Source: Patescibacteria group bacterium
Lineage (GTDB): Bacteria > Patescibacteriota > Minisyncoccia > JAHCSD01
Direction: 5' to 3'
DNA length: 10,899 nt
Assembly: GCA_018609185.1 (NCBI GenBank)
Contig: JAHCSD010000012.1
Location: forward strand, 1 to 10,899
In this document: positions 1 through 6,173 of the stretch, piece after piece
Layout: each line of letters starts with the position of its first letter
Numbering within the stretch: the first letter of the stretch is position 1
Program-made: the position numbers and the translations under genes
Notes under the pieces: model-generated
Told to the model about the DNA's origin: nothing
What the model saw: only the letters and a program-made list of their open reading frames with translations
The model's database searches: none

Positions 1-14
1 TGCTCTTCCGATCT
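1..14. other. Illumina adapter remnant (artefact)
   Basis: TGCTCTTCCGATCT is identical to the 3' end of the Illumina TruSeq read-2 adapter, and CTCTTCCGATCT is common to both adapters. It sits exactly at the left edge, so it is best read as untrimmed adapter left on a contig end and not as genomic DNA. The 15 bases between it and the tRNA (15-29) hold nothing recognisable. Confidence 0.93.
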
Positions 15-29
15 TTGGACAAAGCCCTA

Positions 30-100
30 TGGACCTAGGGAGAATCGAACTCCCATTTCGGCAATGCGAATGCCGTGTTCTACCATTAAACTATAGGCCC
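30..100 (-). tRNA. tRNA-Ala, anticodon CGC
   Basis: The minus strand folds into a complete 71-nt cloverleaf. The acceptor stem is GGGCCTA/TAGGTCC, the D stem GTTT/GAAC, the anticodon stem CGGCA/TGCCG with loop TTCGCAT, and the T stem GGGAG/CTCCC with loop TTCGATT. The anticodon CGC reads GCG (Ala). The third acceptor pair is G3:U70, the classic alanine identity element, which independently supports the call. The discriminator is A73. The next bases are TAG, so CCA is not encoded and must be added after transcription; the tRNA-Leu in this window does encode CCA. The mature 5' end lies one base from a long hairpin (102-140). Confidence 0.95.
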
Positions 101-101
101 A

Positions 102-140
102 CAATGTTTCTCTAAATCTCTGATTTAGCAAGAAACATTG
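102..140. repeat. nested inverted repeat beside tRNA-Ala
   Basis: The outer arms CAATGTTTCT (102-111) and AGAAACATTG (131-140) are perfect complements. The inner arms CTAAATC (112-118) and GATTTAG (122-128) close on a TCT loop. A two-base CA bulge lies on one side only. There is no flanking T run, and the flanking genes are divergent (tRNA to the left, dprA to the right), so an ordinary terminator role is not evident. Its function is unknown. Confidence 0.85.
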
Positions 141-142
141 GT

Positions 143-159
143 GCTCGCCTCTGGCGAGC
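143..159. repeat. short perfect hairpin
   Basis: GCTCGCC (143-149), loop TCT, then GGCGAGC (153-159) form a GC-rich 7-bp stem three bases after the nested repeat at 102-140. No T run follows on either strand. On the minus strand it lies between a possible -10 (TATAAG, 163-168) and the tRNA-Ala gene, so part of it may be in the tRNA 5' leader. Confidence 0.75.
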
Positions 160-162
160 TAC

Positions 163-168
163 CTTATA
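163..168 (-). promoter_or_regulatory. possible -10 element for tRNA-Ala
   Basis: Read on the minus strand this is TATAAG in the context TAGAGTATAAGG, about 62 bases before the mature tRNA 5' end. No convincing -35 lies 16-18 bases upstream. The same 10-mer TAGAGTATAA occurs ahead of rsh (4374-4383, plus strand), which gives the weak call some support. Confidence 0.3.
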
Positions 169-208
169 CTCTACCCAATTTTACAAGCTATTTCAAGCAA
201 AACAAATT

Positions 209-239
209 CAATGCAACGAAGCAAGACTTCGTTGCATTG
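209..239. repeat. 13-bp perfect hairpin upstream of the dprA promoter
   Basis: The arms CAATGCAACGAAG (209-221) and CTTCGTTGCATTG (227-239) pair perfectly around the 5-nt loop CAAGA. The element ends 14 bases before the dprA -35 box, so it lies upstream of the predicted transcript and cannot be a dprA leader structure. With no gene reading into it from the left, it is either a DNA-level element or a barrier hairpin. Confidence 0.85.
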
Positions 240-252
240 GCTATAAATTTTC

Positions 253-282
253 TTGACTAAACGCTGGATCTCTGATTATACT
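253..282 (+). promoter_or_regulatory. sigma-70-type promoter for dprA-topA
   Basis: The -35 is TTGACT (253-258) and the -10 is TATACT (277-282), separated by 18 bases; each differs from consensus at one position. Transcription would start near 289, leaving a leader of roughly 16 bases before the dprA ATG at 306. That leader has no Shine-Dalgarno-like sequence. Confidence 0.8.
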
Positions 283-305
283 GACGAACGTTAACTCATG
301 TTACG

Positions 306-1181
306 ATGAAAGACATACAAACGATTTCAATCGAGGATTCCGGATATCCGGAAATTCTTCAGCATATCCCCAATCCCCCACCTCAACTTTGGATACGGGG
401 TAATTTAGAGTATAATTACGAACGGTCACTTGCAGTTGTAGGCACGCGCCGTAACTCTCCTTATGGAAAAGAAGTGACCGAACCCATCGTACGCGAGCTC
501 GCGCGATACGGATTTACCATAGTAAGCGGCATGGCAATAGGAGTTGATGCGCTCGCACATCGCGCGGCATTGGATGCGGGTGGAAAAACCATTGCGGTGC
601 TTGGCGGGGGAATTGACGAGAAGACTCTTTACCCGCCTCAAAATAAACGCCTTGCCCGTGAAATCATAGAACACGAGGGTGCGGTAATAAGCGAGTTTCC
701 GCCGGGTACGGAGCCTTGGCGCTCTAATTTTCTCCAACGAAACAGAATTATCTCCGGGCTCACCCGAGGAACATTGGTCATCGAGGCCCCGGAAAGAAGC
801 GGGGCACTTTCAACCGCAAATCACGCGCTTGATCAAAATAAAGATGTGTTCGCTATTCCGGGCCCTATTTTTGCAAAGAATTCACAGGGAACAAATAATC
901 TTATACAAACAGGAGCCAAACTGGTCTCTTCCGCTCGGGATATTCTTGAAGAACTTAATATTAATGTGAACATTCAAAACGAAGAAATGATCCTTGCGGG
1001 CTCAAAAGAAGAAAAAGTCATACTCAAGATACTACATGAGGCCGACTCGGGGCTTCCAATAGACGAAATAATCAAACACGCTCATATGGAACCCCAGAGT
1101 GTCTCTTCTCTCCTTACCATGATGGAAATCGACGGAAGGCTCCAAAACCTGGGAAAGGGGATGTATACCATAAAACGTTAA
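306..1181 (+). CDS. dprA: DNA-processing protein DprA/Smf
   Basis: DprA binds incoming single-stranded DNA and loads RecA during natural transformation. The Rossmann-like core is complete: VVGTRRNSPYG (44-54), SGMAIGVDALAHRAAL (74-89), the VLGGGID and YPPQNKRL stretch (98-116), SEFPPGTEP (129-137), NFLQRNRIISGL (141-152) and EAPERSGALSTANHALD (160-176). Residues about 232-290 resemble the C-terminal winged-helix domain. The protein begins almost at the core and lacks the longer N-terminal SAM/HhH-like region of many homologues, which reach about 360 aa. ATG 306 is the first possible start after an in-frame TGA at 282-284; no Shine-Dalgarno is visible. topA starts 5 bases after the stop, a gene order seen in many bacteria, so the two are probably one operon from the promoter at 253-282. 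In a compact genome, DprA may also serve general ssDNA handling (inference). Confidence 0.95.
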   Translation: MKDIQTISIEDSGYPEILQHIPNPPPQLWIRGNLEYNYERSLAVVGTRRNSPYGKEVTEPIVRELARYGFTIVSGMAIGVDALAHRAALDAGGKTIAVLGGGIDEKTLYPPQNKRLAREIIEHEGAVISEFPPGTEPWRSNFLQRNRIISGLTRGTLVIEAPERSGALSTANHALDQNKDVFAIPGPIFAKNSQGTNNLIQTGAKLVSSARDILEELNINVNIQNEEMILAGSKEEKVILKILHEADSGLPIDEIIKHAHMEPQSVSSLLTMMEIDGRLQNLGKGMYTIKR

Positions 1182-1186
1182 CGCAT

Positions 1187-3268
1187 ATGAAACTTGTAGT
1201 GGTGGAAAGCCCCACGAAGGCAAAAACAATTCAAAGATTTCTTGGAAAGGACTATCGGGTGATGTCCTCTTTTGGTCATGTGCGGGATTTGCCCAAGACC
1301 AAGCTAGGGGTTGACGTGGAACATGATTTTACGCCCACGTATGTGATCCCTACAAAATCAAAAAAAGCTGTCACAGAACTCAAAAAGTCTGCGAGTAAAG
1401 CAGACGTTCTTATTATGGCGACCGACGAAGATAGAGAAGGAGAAGCTATCGCGTGGCATCTCCTTCAAGCACTGGGCGGGGAAGAACAAAAAGAGGTTCA
1501 ACGAATTGTATTCCATGAAATTACAAACAATGCAATAGAAGAGGCGCTCGCGCATCCTCGAGAAATCGATATGAATTTGGTTGATGCACAGCAAGCAAGA
1601 AGAATCCTCGACAGACTTGTAGGATACAATCTCTCACCATTTCTTTGGAAAAAAGTCGCAAAAGGGCTTTCAGCAGGAAGAGTCCAATCCGTGGCTGTAC
1701 GTCTGGTGGCAGAACGCGAGCGAGAGATAGAAAAATTCATTCCGGAAGAATACTGGACGATTGAAGCTTTGCTTCAATCACAGACAACAGAATTTCTCGC
1801 ACAGTTGATAAAAATCGGAGAAAACACGATACCGAAATTAGGGATAAACACAGAAAAAGAAACAGATAAAATTATTAAGGACTTAGAAGGAGCCGAATAT
1901 AAAATTGAGTCCATAGAGAAGAAGGCGACTCAAAAACATCCTTTTGCGCCCTATACCACCAGCACCCTTCAGCAAGATGCCTGGAGGAGGCTCCACATGT
2001 CTGCCAAATTCACGATGAGAATTGCACAACAGCTTTACGAAGGGACAAACTTAGGAGAAGGAGCAGTAGGCCTTATCACATATATGAGAACTGATTCGGT
2101 ACATGTTGCCTCATCTGCCCAAACCGCGGCACAAAAATTTATTGAACATGAATACGGAAAAGACTATCATGCGTCCCGAATATTCAAAACCAAATCACGG
2201 CTCGCCCAAGAGGCACATGAGGCGATTCGTCCGACGGATCCAAGGCGAACACCTGAATCTATAAAAGAATATCTAGACGCAAGACAATACAAACTTTACG
2301 ATATAGTGTGGCGGCGGTTTGTTGCTTCTCAAATGAGTTCAGCACGTTTCGACTCTACTACCATAGAGATCGAAACAGACAACAGTAAACAGACAACAGA
2401 CAACAAAAATTATACTTTTCGAGCTACAGGGCAGATTATGAAGTTTGATGGATTTTTGAAGGTCTATCCTATCAAATTTGAAGAAACCATGCTGCCCGAT
2501 CTTAAGGAAGGAGAAATACTCGACCTCCAAAAACTTATTCCGGAACAGCACTTCACAAAACCCCCGCCACGCTACAGTGAAGCAACGTTGGTGAAGACAC
2601 TCGAGAAAGAAGGCGTCGGCAGACCCTCCACCTATGCCCCTATTATGTCTACCATTCAAGACCGAGGATATGTTGAAAAAGATGAACAGAAACGGTTTCG
2701 TCCAACTGAAATTGGTACTCTTGTAAATGACATGTTAGTCGAACACTTCCCAAAAATTGTTGATATTGCGTTTACCGCTCACATGGAAGAAGATCTCGAC
2801 AACATCGCGGAAGGGAAAACCGAATGGGTGCCCGTCATAAAAACATTTTACGATCCTTTTAAGAAAAACTTGGAACAAAAATATGAAAACGTAGAAAAAA
2901 AGGATCTTACAGAAGAAACCGAAGAAGTATGTGAGAAATGCGGAAAGCCAATGATAATTAAATACGGAAGATTTGGAAAATTTATGGCATGCACCGGTTT
3001 CCCGGACTGCAAGAATACAAAAAGCCTTGAAAAATCCACTGATGTCCCCTGTCCCAAATGCGGCAAGGGAAAAATTAGTGAAAAAAAGTCAAAGAGAAAA
3101 AGAACGTTTTACGGGTGTAATCAATGGCCCAAGTGCGACTTTGCCCTTTGGTCGCGTCCTACGGGTGAAAAATGTCCTGAATGCGGGTCGCTTCTTGTAG
3201 AAGAGAGAAATCAGAATAAGTGTTCGGATAAAACCTGTGGTTTCATCGCGGAACCACGCGGAACATAA
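1187..3268 (+). CDS. topA: DNA topoisomerase I (type IA)
   Basis: This enzyme relaxes negative supercoils by cutting one strand through a 5'-phosphotyrosine link. The Toprim domain opens the protein (VVVESPTKAKTI with Glu7; TDEDREGEA with Asp80, Asp82 and Glu84). The catalytic tyrosine is Tyr299 in GLITYMRTDS. The tail holds three four-cysteine zinc ribbons: one starting at Cys582/Cys585 (CEKCGKPM) and closing at CTGFPDC, a second with CPKCGKGK and CNQWPKC, and a third with CPECGS and CSDKTC (Cys679/Cys684). At 693 aa it is a normal-length bacterial TopA. A short Asn/Thr/Lys/Gln-rich stretch near residues 396-407 comes from a DNA simple repeat (2375-2405). The last residues (EPRGT) lie in a degenerate repeat that runs past the stop. 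ATG 1187 is 5 bases after dprA and has no Shine-Dalgarno, so it is probably translationally coupled. Confidence 0.98.
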   Translation: MKLVVVESPTKAKTIQRFLGKDYRVMSSFGHVRDLPKTKLGVDVEHDFTPTYVIPTKSKKAVTELKKSASKADVLIMATDEDREGEAIAWHLLQALGGEEQKEVQRIVFHEITNNAIEEALAHPREIDMNLVDAQQARRILDRLVGYNLSPFLWKKVAKGLSAGRVQSVAVRLVAEREREIEKFIPEEYWTIEALLQSQTTEFLAQLIKIGENTIPKLGINTEKETDKIIKDLEGAEYKIESIEKKATQKHPFAPYTTSTLQQDAWRRLHMSAKFTMRIAQQLYEGTNLGEGAVGLITYMRTDSVHVASSAQTAAQKFIEHEYGKDYHASRIFKTKSRLAQEAHEAIRPTDPRRTPESIKEYLDARQYKLYDIVWRRFVASQMSSARFDSTTIEIETDNSKQTTDNKNYTFRATGQIMKFDGFLKVYPIKFEETMLPDLKEGEILDLQKLIPEQHFTKPPPRYSEATLVKTLEKEGVGRPSTYAPIMSTIQDRGYVEKDEQKRFRPTEIGTLVNDMLVEHFPKIVDIAFTAHMEEDLDNIAEGKTEWVPVIKTFYDPFKKNLEQKYENVEKKDLTEETEEVCEKCGKPMIIKYGRFGKFMACTGFPDCKNTKSLEKSTDVPCPKCGKGKISEKKSKRKRTFYGCNQWPKCDFALWSRPTGEKCPECGSLLVEERNQNKCSDKTCGFIAEPRGT
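2375..2405 (+). repeat. in-frame simple repeat within topA
   Basis: The stretch consists of imperfect copies of ACAGACAAC (ACAGACAAC, then AGTAA, then ACAGACAAC and AGACAAC). It encodes a hydrophilic segment reading roughly TDNSKQTTDN, in a region where topoisomerase I homologues commonly vary. The frame is preserved. It is probably a surface-loop expansion. Confidence 0.7.
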
Positions 3269-3288
3269 CGCAGAACTACGCGGAAAGG
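3247..3288 (+). repeat. degenerate tandem repeat across the topA stop
   Basis: There are four imperfect units of 10-12 bases: CGCGGAACCA (3247), CGCGGAACATAA (3257), CGCAGAACTA (3269) and CGCGGAAAGG (3279). The topA stop codon (3266-3268) lies inside the second unit, so the repeat supplies the last few TopA residues. It ends immediately before the terminator hairpin. Confidence 0.7.
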
Positions 3289-3289
3289 A

Positions 3290-3323
3290 AAAAGCACCCC
3301 GAGCGAAGTCGAGGGGCGCTTTT
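3290..3323 (+). terminator. hairpin terminator after topA
   Basis: AAAAGC-A-CCCC (3290-3300) pairs with GGGG-C-GCTTTT (3313-3323) around a 12-base loop GAGCGAAGTCGA, with one A/C mismatch. The A-rich left side and the T-rich right side (GCTTTTGGTTTT) let it work in both directions. It lies between topA and the convergent queuosine-salvage gene, whose stop is at 3334-3336, so it probably ends both transcripts. Confidence 0.8.
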
Positions 3324-3333
3324 GGTTTTGGAA

Positions 3334-4323
3334 TTAATACGCGGTGGTTTCAGTAAGGTGGTGCGGATCGGGAGAACTTCTCCCCTCGGACCAAAGTTTA
3401 TAGTCAAGCTCCACAATACTGATAGGATCTTTCCGAAGAGTGTTTATACGCTTACAAAGCACGAACATTGCTCCTACGGTTTGGGCGCGGATGTCGATTT
3501 CCGAAGCGGTGTCTCGGATAATGGGTTCTTGGCGAGAGATTGTTTGCTCGAGCTCTTTTCGATACTTCAATATACCAAGATATTTTAATGACTTAGGCAC
3601 CTCGTAGTCAGCCGGGGGGGTAAGATCTGCTGCATCTTTCACGATGGACAGGGCACCCCCAGAATCAAGAGCCCGCCCCTGGTACATAAGCACCAGAAGG
3701 TTTGCACGTTTGTGAAATTCGAGCAGCCGTCCTGTTCTCGGGTCACGATTAACGTCGAAGAACGAGGTAACATCTTGCACAAGGCGCTCGACAATACCTT
3801 TGCCGTTATTAAACGCTAAGAAATCAGCATCTTCAAACAGCTGATGAAAACTTCCGTATCGCTCAGTCAGACAAAAACCGGTTTCCTGCAGCATATTGAA
3901 GCGTTCTTCAAGCATGGGGATAGGAGGATCGCCCCGAAAGATATGACGCGTGAGATCAAGGGTGAGATTATCTGCCAAAAATTCAGCATCAAGTACGGGG
4001 ATTCCTTCTTCAAGTGCTCGCGTGAGCGAGGCCCACATGCCAAATGCGCCTTCCCACACGCCTCCTTGATATTCCATCCGGAAACGCTGCTTGGTGCCTG
4101 GATCCCGGAAGCAGAAATTGATACTATTCCCTACGCCAAGGAAGTCTATAAATTCTGGAGAGTCTTTCTCGAAAAATACCGGCGCGCGCCAGCTGGGAAC
4201 CTTAAACTCTTCTTCTGCAAAACGCTCGGCAAGCTCCCGAAGCTTTTGCGTATCAATAGAAACAAATGAAGGTTTTGGCTGCCGGTGAAACGCGGCAAGG
4301 ATTGAATTCACATATGGATTCAC
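3334..4323 (-). CDS. Queuosine 5'-phosphate N-glycosylase/hydrolase, DUF2419 (QNG1-like)
   Basis: The 329-aa protein matches the family of human C9orf64/QNG1, which releases the base queuine from queuosine 5'-monophosphate so that it can be re-inserted into tRNA. I recognise it from collinear motifs: NSINFCF (66-72), EGIPVLDA (106-113), MLEERFNMLQETG (137-149), FHKRANLLV (203-211), LTPPADYEVPKSLKYLG (234-250), EIDIRAQTVGA (275-285) and LDYKLW (306-311), with a His- and Tyr-containing C-terminus. The length is normal and no signal peptide or membrane segment is seen, so it should be cytosolic. The start is GTG (4321-4323), supported by GGGAGG six or seven bases upstream. It is a single gene, opposite to both neighbours. 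Queuine insertion would need a Tgt and a transporter, neither of which is in this window. Family assignment is strong; the activity is inferred from the family. Confidence 0.9.
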   Translation of the reverse strand: MNPYVNSILAAFHRQPKPSFVSIDTQKLRELAERFAEEEFKVPSWRAPVFFEKDSPEFIDFLGVGNSINFCFRDPGTKQRFRMEYQGGVWEGAFGMWASLTRALEEGIPVLDAEFLADNLTLDLTRHIFRGDPPIPMLEERFNMLQETGFCLTERYGSFHQLFEDADFLAFNNGKGIVERLVQDVTSFFDVNRDPRTGRLLEFHKRANLLVLMYQGRALDSGGALSIVKDAADLTPPADYEVPKSLKYLGILKYRKELEQTISRQEPIIRDTASEIDIRAQTVGAMFVLCKRINTLRKDPISIVELDYKLWSEGRSSPDPHHLTETTAY

Positions 4324-4398
4324 TATTCACCTCCCGAAACACACGTTGTAAAAGGACAGCTTTGAGTATAGACTAGAGTATAAACGACAGACGTGTCA
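4324..4398. promoter_or_regulatory. divergent promoter region, queuosine-salvage gene and rsh
   Basis: The spacer serves both outward-facing genes. For rsh (plus strand), -10 candidates are TATAGA (4367-4372), with TTGTAA at 4346-4351 only 15 bases away, and TATAAA (4379-4384). GAGTATA occurs twice, 12 bases apart (4364-4370 and 4376-4382). On the minus strand a perfect TTGACA lies at 4394-4399, but its spacing to the two TATACT boxes (11 and 23 bases) is not canonical. The Shine-Dalgarno GGGAGG of the minus-strand gene is at its left end. Promoters must lie here, but the exact boxes are uncertain. Confidence 0.45.
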
Positions 4399-4464
4399 AT
4401 CCCACACATAAGAAGCACTATTTAGATTTTGGCGCTCGGCGCCAGTGCTCCTTATGTGTGGGAT
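4399..4464 (+). promoter_or_regulatory. strong nested hairpin covering the rsh start codon
   Basis: The outer arms ATCCCACACATAAG (4399-4412) and CTTATGTGTGGGAT (4451-4464) are perfectly complementary. After one mismatch the pairing continues through AGCAC (4414-4418) and GTGCT (4445-4449). Inside, TGGCGC (4430-4435) pairs with GCGCCA (4439-4444) on a TCG loop, leaving an 11-base bulge on one side. The rsh GTG start (4458-4460) lies inside the right arm. In an RNA starting in the spacer just upstream, the start codon would be buried in a stem of about 19 pairs. The 13-base arm recurs at 9794-9829. Confidence 0.8.
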
Positions 4465-6161
4465 CAATCGAAAAAATAATTAAAGAAATAACGCATCAAA
4501 ATCCCAAAGCGGACGTGGAACTTATTAAACGTGCGTGGAATGTTGCAGAAAACGCTCACAAGGGGCAGAAACGCGCCTCGGGTGACCTGTATATCACCCA
4601 TCCGCTTGAAGCAGCCTACACCCTCTCGCAAATGTATCTGGATGAAGCAACCATCGCAGCCGCACTTCTGCACGATGTGGTGGACGATACCCCGACAACC
4701 ATCGAAGACATTGAACAAGAATTCGGAAAAGAAATTGCCTTCCTAGTAAATGGAGTTACGAAGCTGGGAAAAATAAAATATCGGGGAGTAGAACGGCAAA
4801 TAGAAAACCTGCGAAAAATGTTCCTTGCAATGGCAGAAGACATCCGCGTAGTTCTTATCAAGCTTGCTGATCGACTTCATAATATGAAGACGCTTGAGCA
4901 TCTTCCCGAACGGAAACGAGAACGGATTGCGCTCGAAACTCTCGAAGTATACGCTCCGATCGCGTCCCGCCTCGGAATCGGACAAATTGCGCGCACCCTT
5001 CAGGACCTTTCCTTTCCCGTCGTATTTCCGGAAGAATACGCCTGGCTCGCAGAACACGTAAAGGAAGAATACCAAGAACGAGAACAATACCTCAAGCGTA
5101 TTGAACCCACCATACGGAAAGAATTAAAAAAAGAAGAAATAGTACCCATTGAAATAAACCACCGCGCGAAAGGCTACTACAGCCTATATCAAAAACTGTT
5201 AAAACGGGATATGGAATTCTCGCGCATCCATGACTTAATAGCTATGAGAATTATTGTAAAAGATATAAAGGAGTGCTATGGGACGCTTGGCGTCATACAT
5301 AAAAAATGGAGGCCTCTTCCGGGTCTTATCAGAGACTATATCTCACTCCCCAAACCAAACGGGTATCAGAGTCTTCATACCACTGTATTTTGCGAAAACG
5401 GAAAGATAACCGAGTTTCAAATCAGAACCCCTGAAATGCATAAAGCCGCAGAGTTCGGGATCGCGGCGCACTGGGCTTATAGTGAGGGCGGGAAGCCAGA
5501 TAAGGGGGTGGTCATGCAGAATCCCCGACTCGCGTGGGTGGACCAGCTCAAAAACTGGCAAAAAGAGGTAACGGGACGAGAAGAATTCCTTGAAAGCCTG
5601 AAGATAGATTTTTTCAAACATCGCATCTTCGTACTTACCCCCAAAGGCGAAGTTCTTGACCTCCCGGCTGATGCCACGCCTGTAGACTTCGCCTATCAAA
5701 TCCATACGGAAATTGGAAACCAGGCAACGGGCGCAAAAGTCAACGGAAAGATGGTTTCGCTTGATTCCTCTCTTCAAAACGGCGATGTAGTAGAAATTCT
5801 CATTCAGAAAAACAAAAAACCGTCAGAAAAATGGCTGGGGTATGTAAAGACAAGTGGCGCGCGAGCAAAGATAAAACAGAGTTTACGAAGAAAAAAAATA
5901 GGGTTTGCACCCGAACATCGAGAAGCTCGTCTTAAAATTTATGCCCGGGACCGTGTAGGTCTGGTACGAGACATATCAGCAGTCATTTCCGGATCCGATA
6001 TTAATATTCTCAATATCACAAGTGATGCAAAGTCAAAAGACGCTCCCGTTATCATAAACGTTTCGGTGCAAATAAAAGACAGGACAAAACTTTCACGCCT
6101 GGTGACTAAAATAAAAAACGTCCCCTCGGTTGAGGAGATCGAACACCAGTTTGTGGGATAA
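4458..6161 (+). CDS. compact RelA/SpoT-type (p)ppGpp synthetase/hydrolase
   Basis: This enzyme makes and/or degrades the alarmone (p)ppGpp. The HD hydrolase domain has His48 (YITHP), His72-Asp73 (LLHDVVDD) and Asp138...Asn142 (DRLHN). The usual Glu-Asp pair after HD is Asp76-Asp77 here. The synthetase domain has RAKGYYSLYQKLLKR, RIHDLIAMRI, PKPNGYQSLHTT and the catalytic Glu319 (EFQIRT). The RxKD motif that typifies bifunctional Rel/SpoT enzymes reads L290-I-R-D293. A TGS domain follows (about 388-450, from RIFVLTPKGE), then, after a short linker, an ACT domain (about 492-567). The helical and zinc-finger domains normally between TGS and ACT are missing, hence 567 aa against about 730. The start is GTG within a hairpin; no Shine-Dalgarno is visible, and no in-frame ATG lies near (the first internal Met is within the HD domain). 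Cytosolic. Confidence 0.93.
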   Translation: MGSIEKIIKEITHQNPKADVELIKRAWNVAENAHKGQKRASGDLYITHPLEAAYTLSQMYLDEATIAAALLHDVVDDTPTTIEDIEQEFGKEIAFLVNGVTKLGKIKYRGVERQIENLRKMFLAMAEDIRVVLIKLADRLHNMKTLEHLPERKRERIALETLEVYAPIASRLGIGQIARTLQDLSFPVVFPEEYAWLAEHVKEEYQEREQYLKRIEPTIRKELKKEEIVPIEINHRAKGYYSLYQKLLKRDMEFSRIHDLIAMRIIVKDIKECYGTLGVIHKKWRPLPGLIRDYISLPKPNGYQSLHTTVFCENGKITEFQIRTPEMHKAAEFGIAAHWAYSEGGKPDKGVVMQNPRLAWVDQLKNWQKEVTGREEFLESLKIDFFKHRIFVLTPKGEVLDLPADATPVDFAYQIHTEIGNQATGAKVNGKMVSLDSSLQNGDVVEILIQKNKKPSEKWLGYVKTSGARAKIKQSLRRKKIGFAPEHREARLKIYARDRVGLVRDISAVISGSDINILNITSDAKSKDAPVIINVSVQIKDRTKLSRLVTKIKNVPSVEEIEHQFVG

Positions 6162-6173
6162 GGGAACTGACAC

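Noticed and set aside
298..309. Four-codon upstream reading frame ATG TTA CGA TGA overlapping the dprA start
   Set aside because: Such short frames arise often by chance, there is no Shine-Dalgarno, and the leader is too short to argue for an attenuator.
3251..3264. GAACCACGCGGAAC as a possible parS-like site
   Set aside because: It is not palindromic and does not match TGTTTCACGTGAAACA; it is part of the degenerate repeat at the topA end.
3844..4269. Plus-strand 141-codon reading frame
   Set aside because: It lies wholly opposite the queuosine-salvage gene, which shows collinear family motifs and a good ribosome binding site.
5343..5777. Minus-strand 144-codon reading frame
   Set aside because: It is opposite the rsh synthetase and TGS domains and has no family-like motifs.
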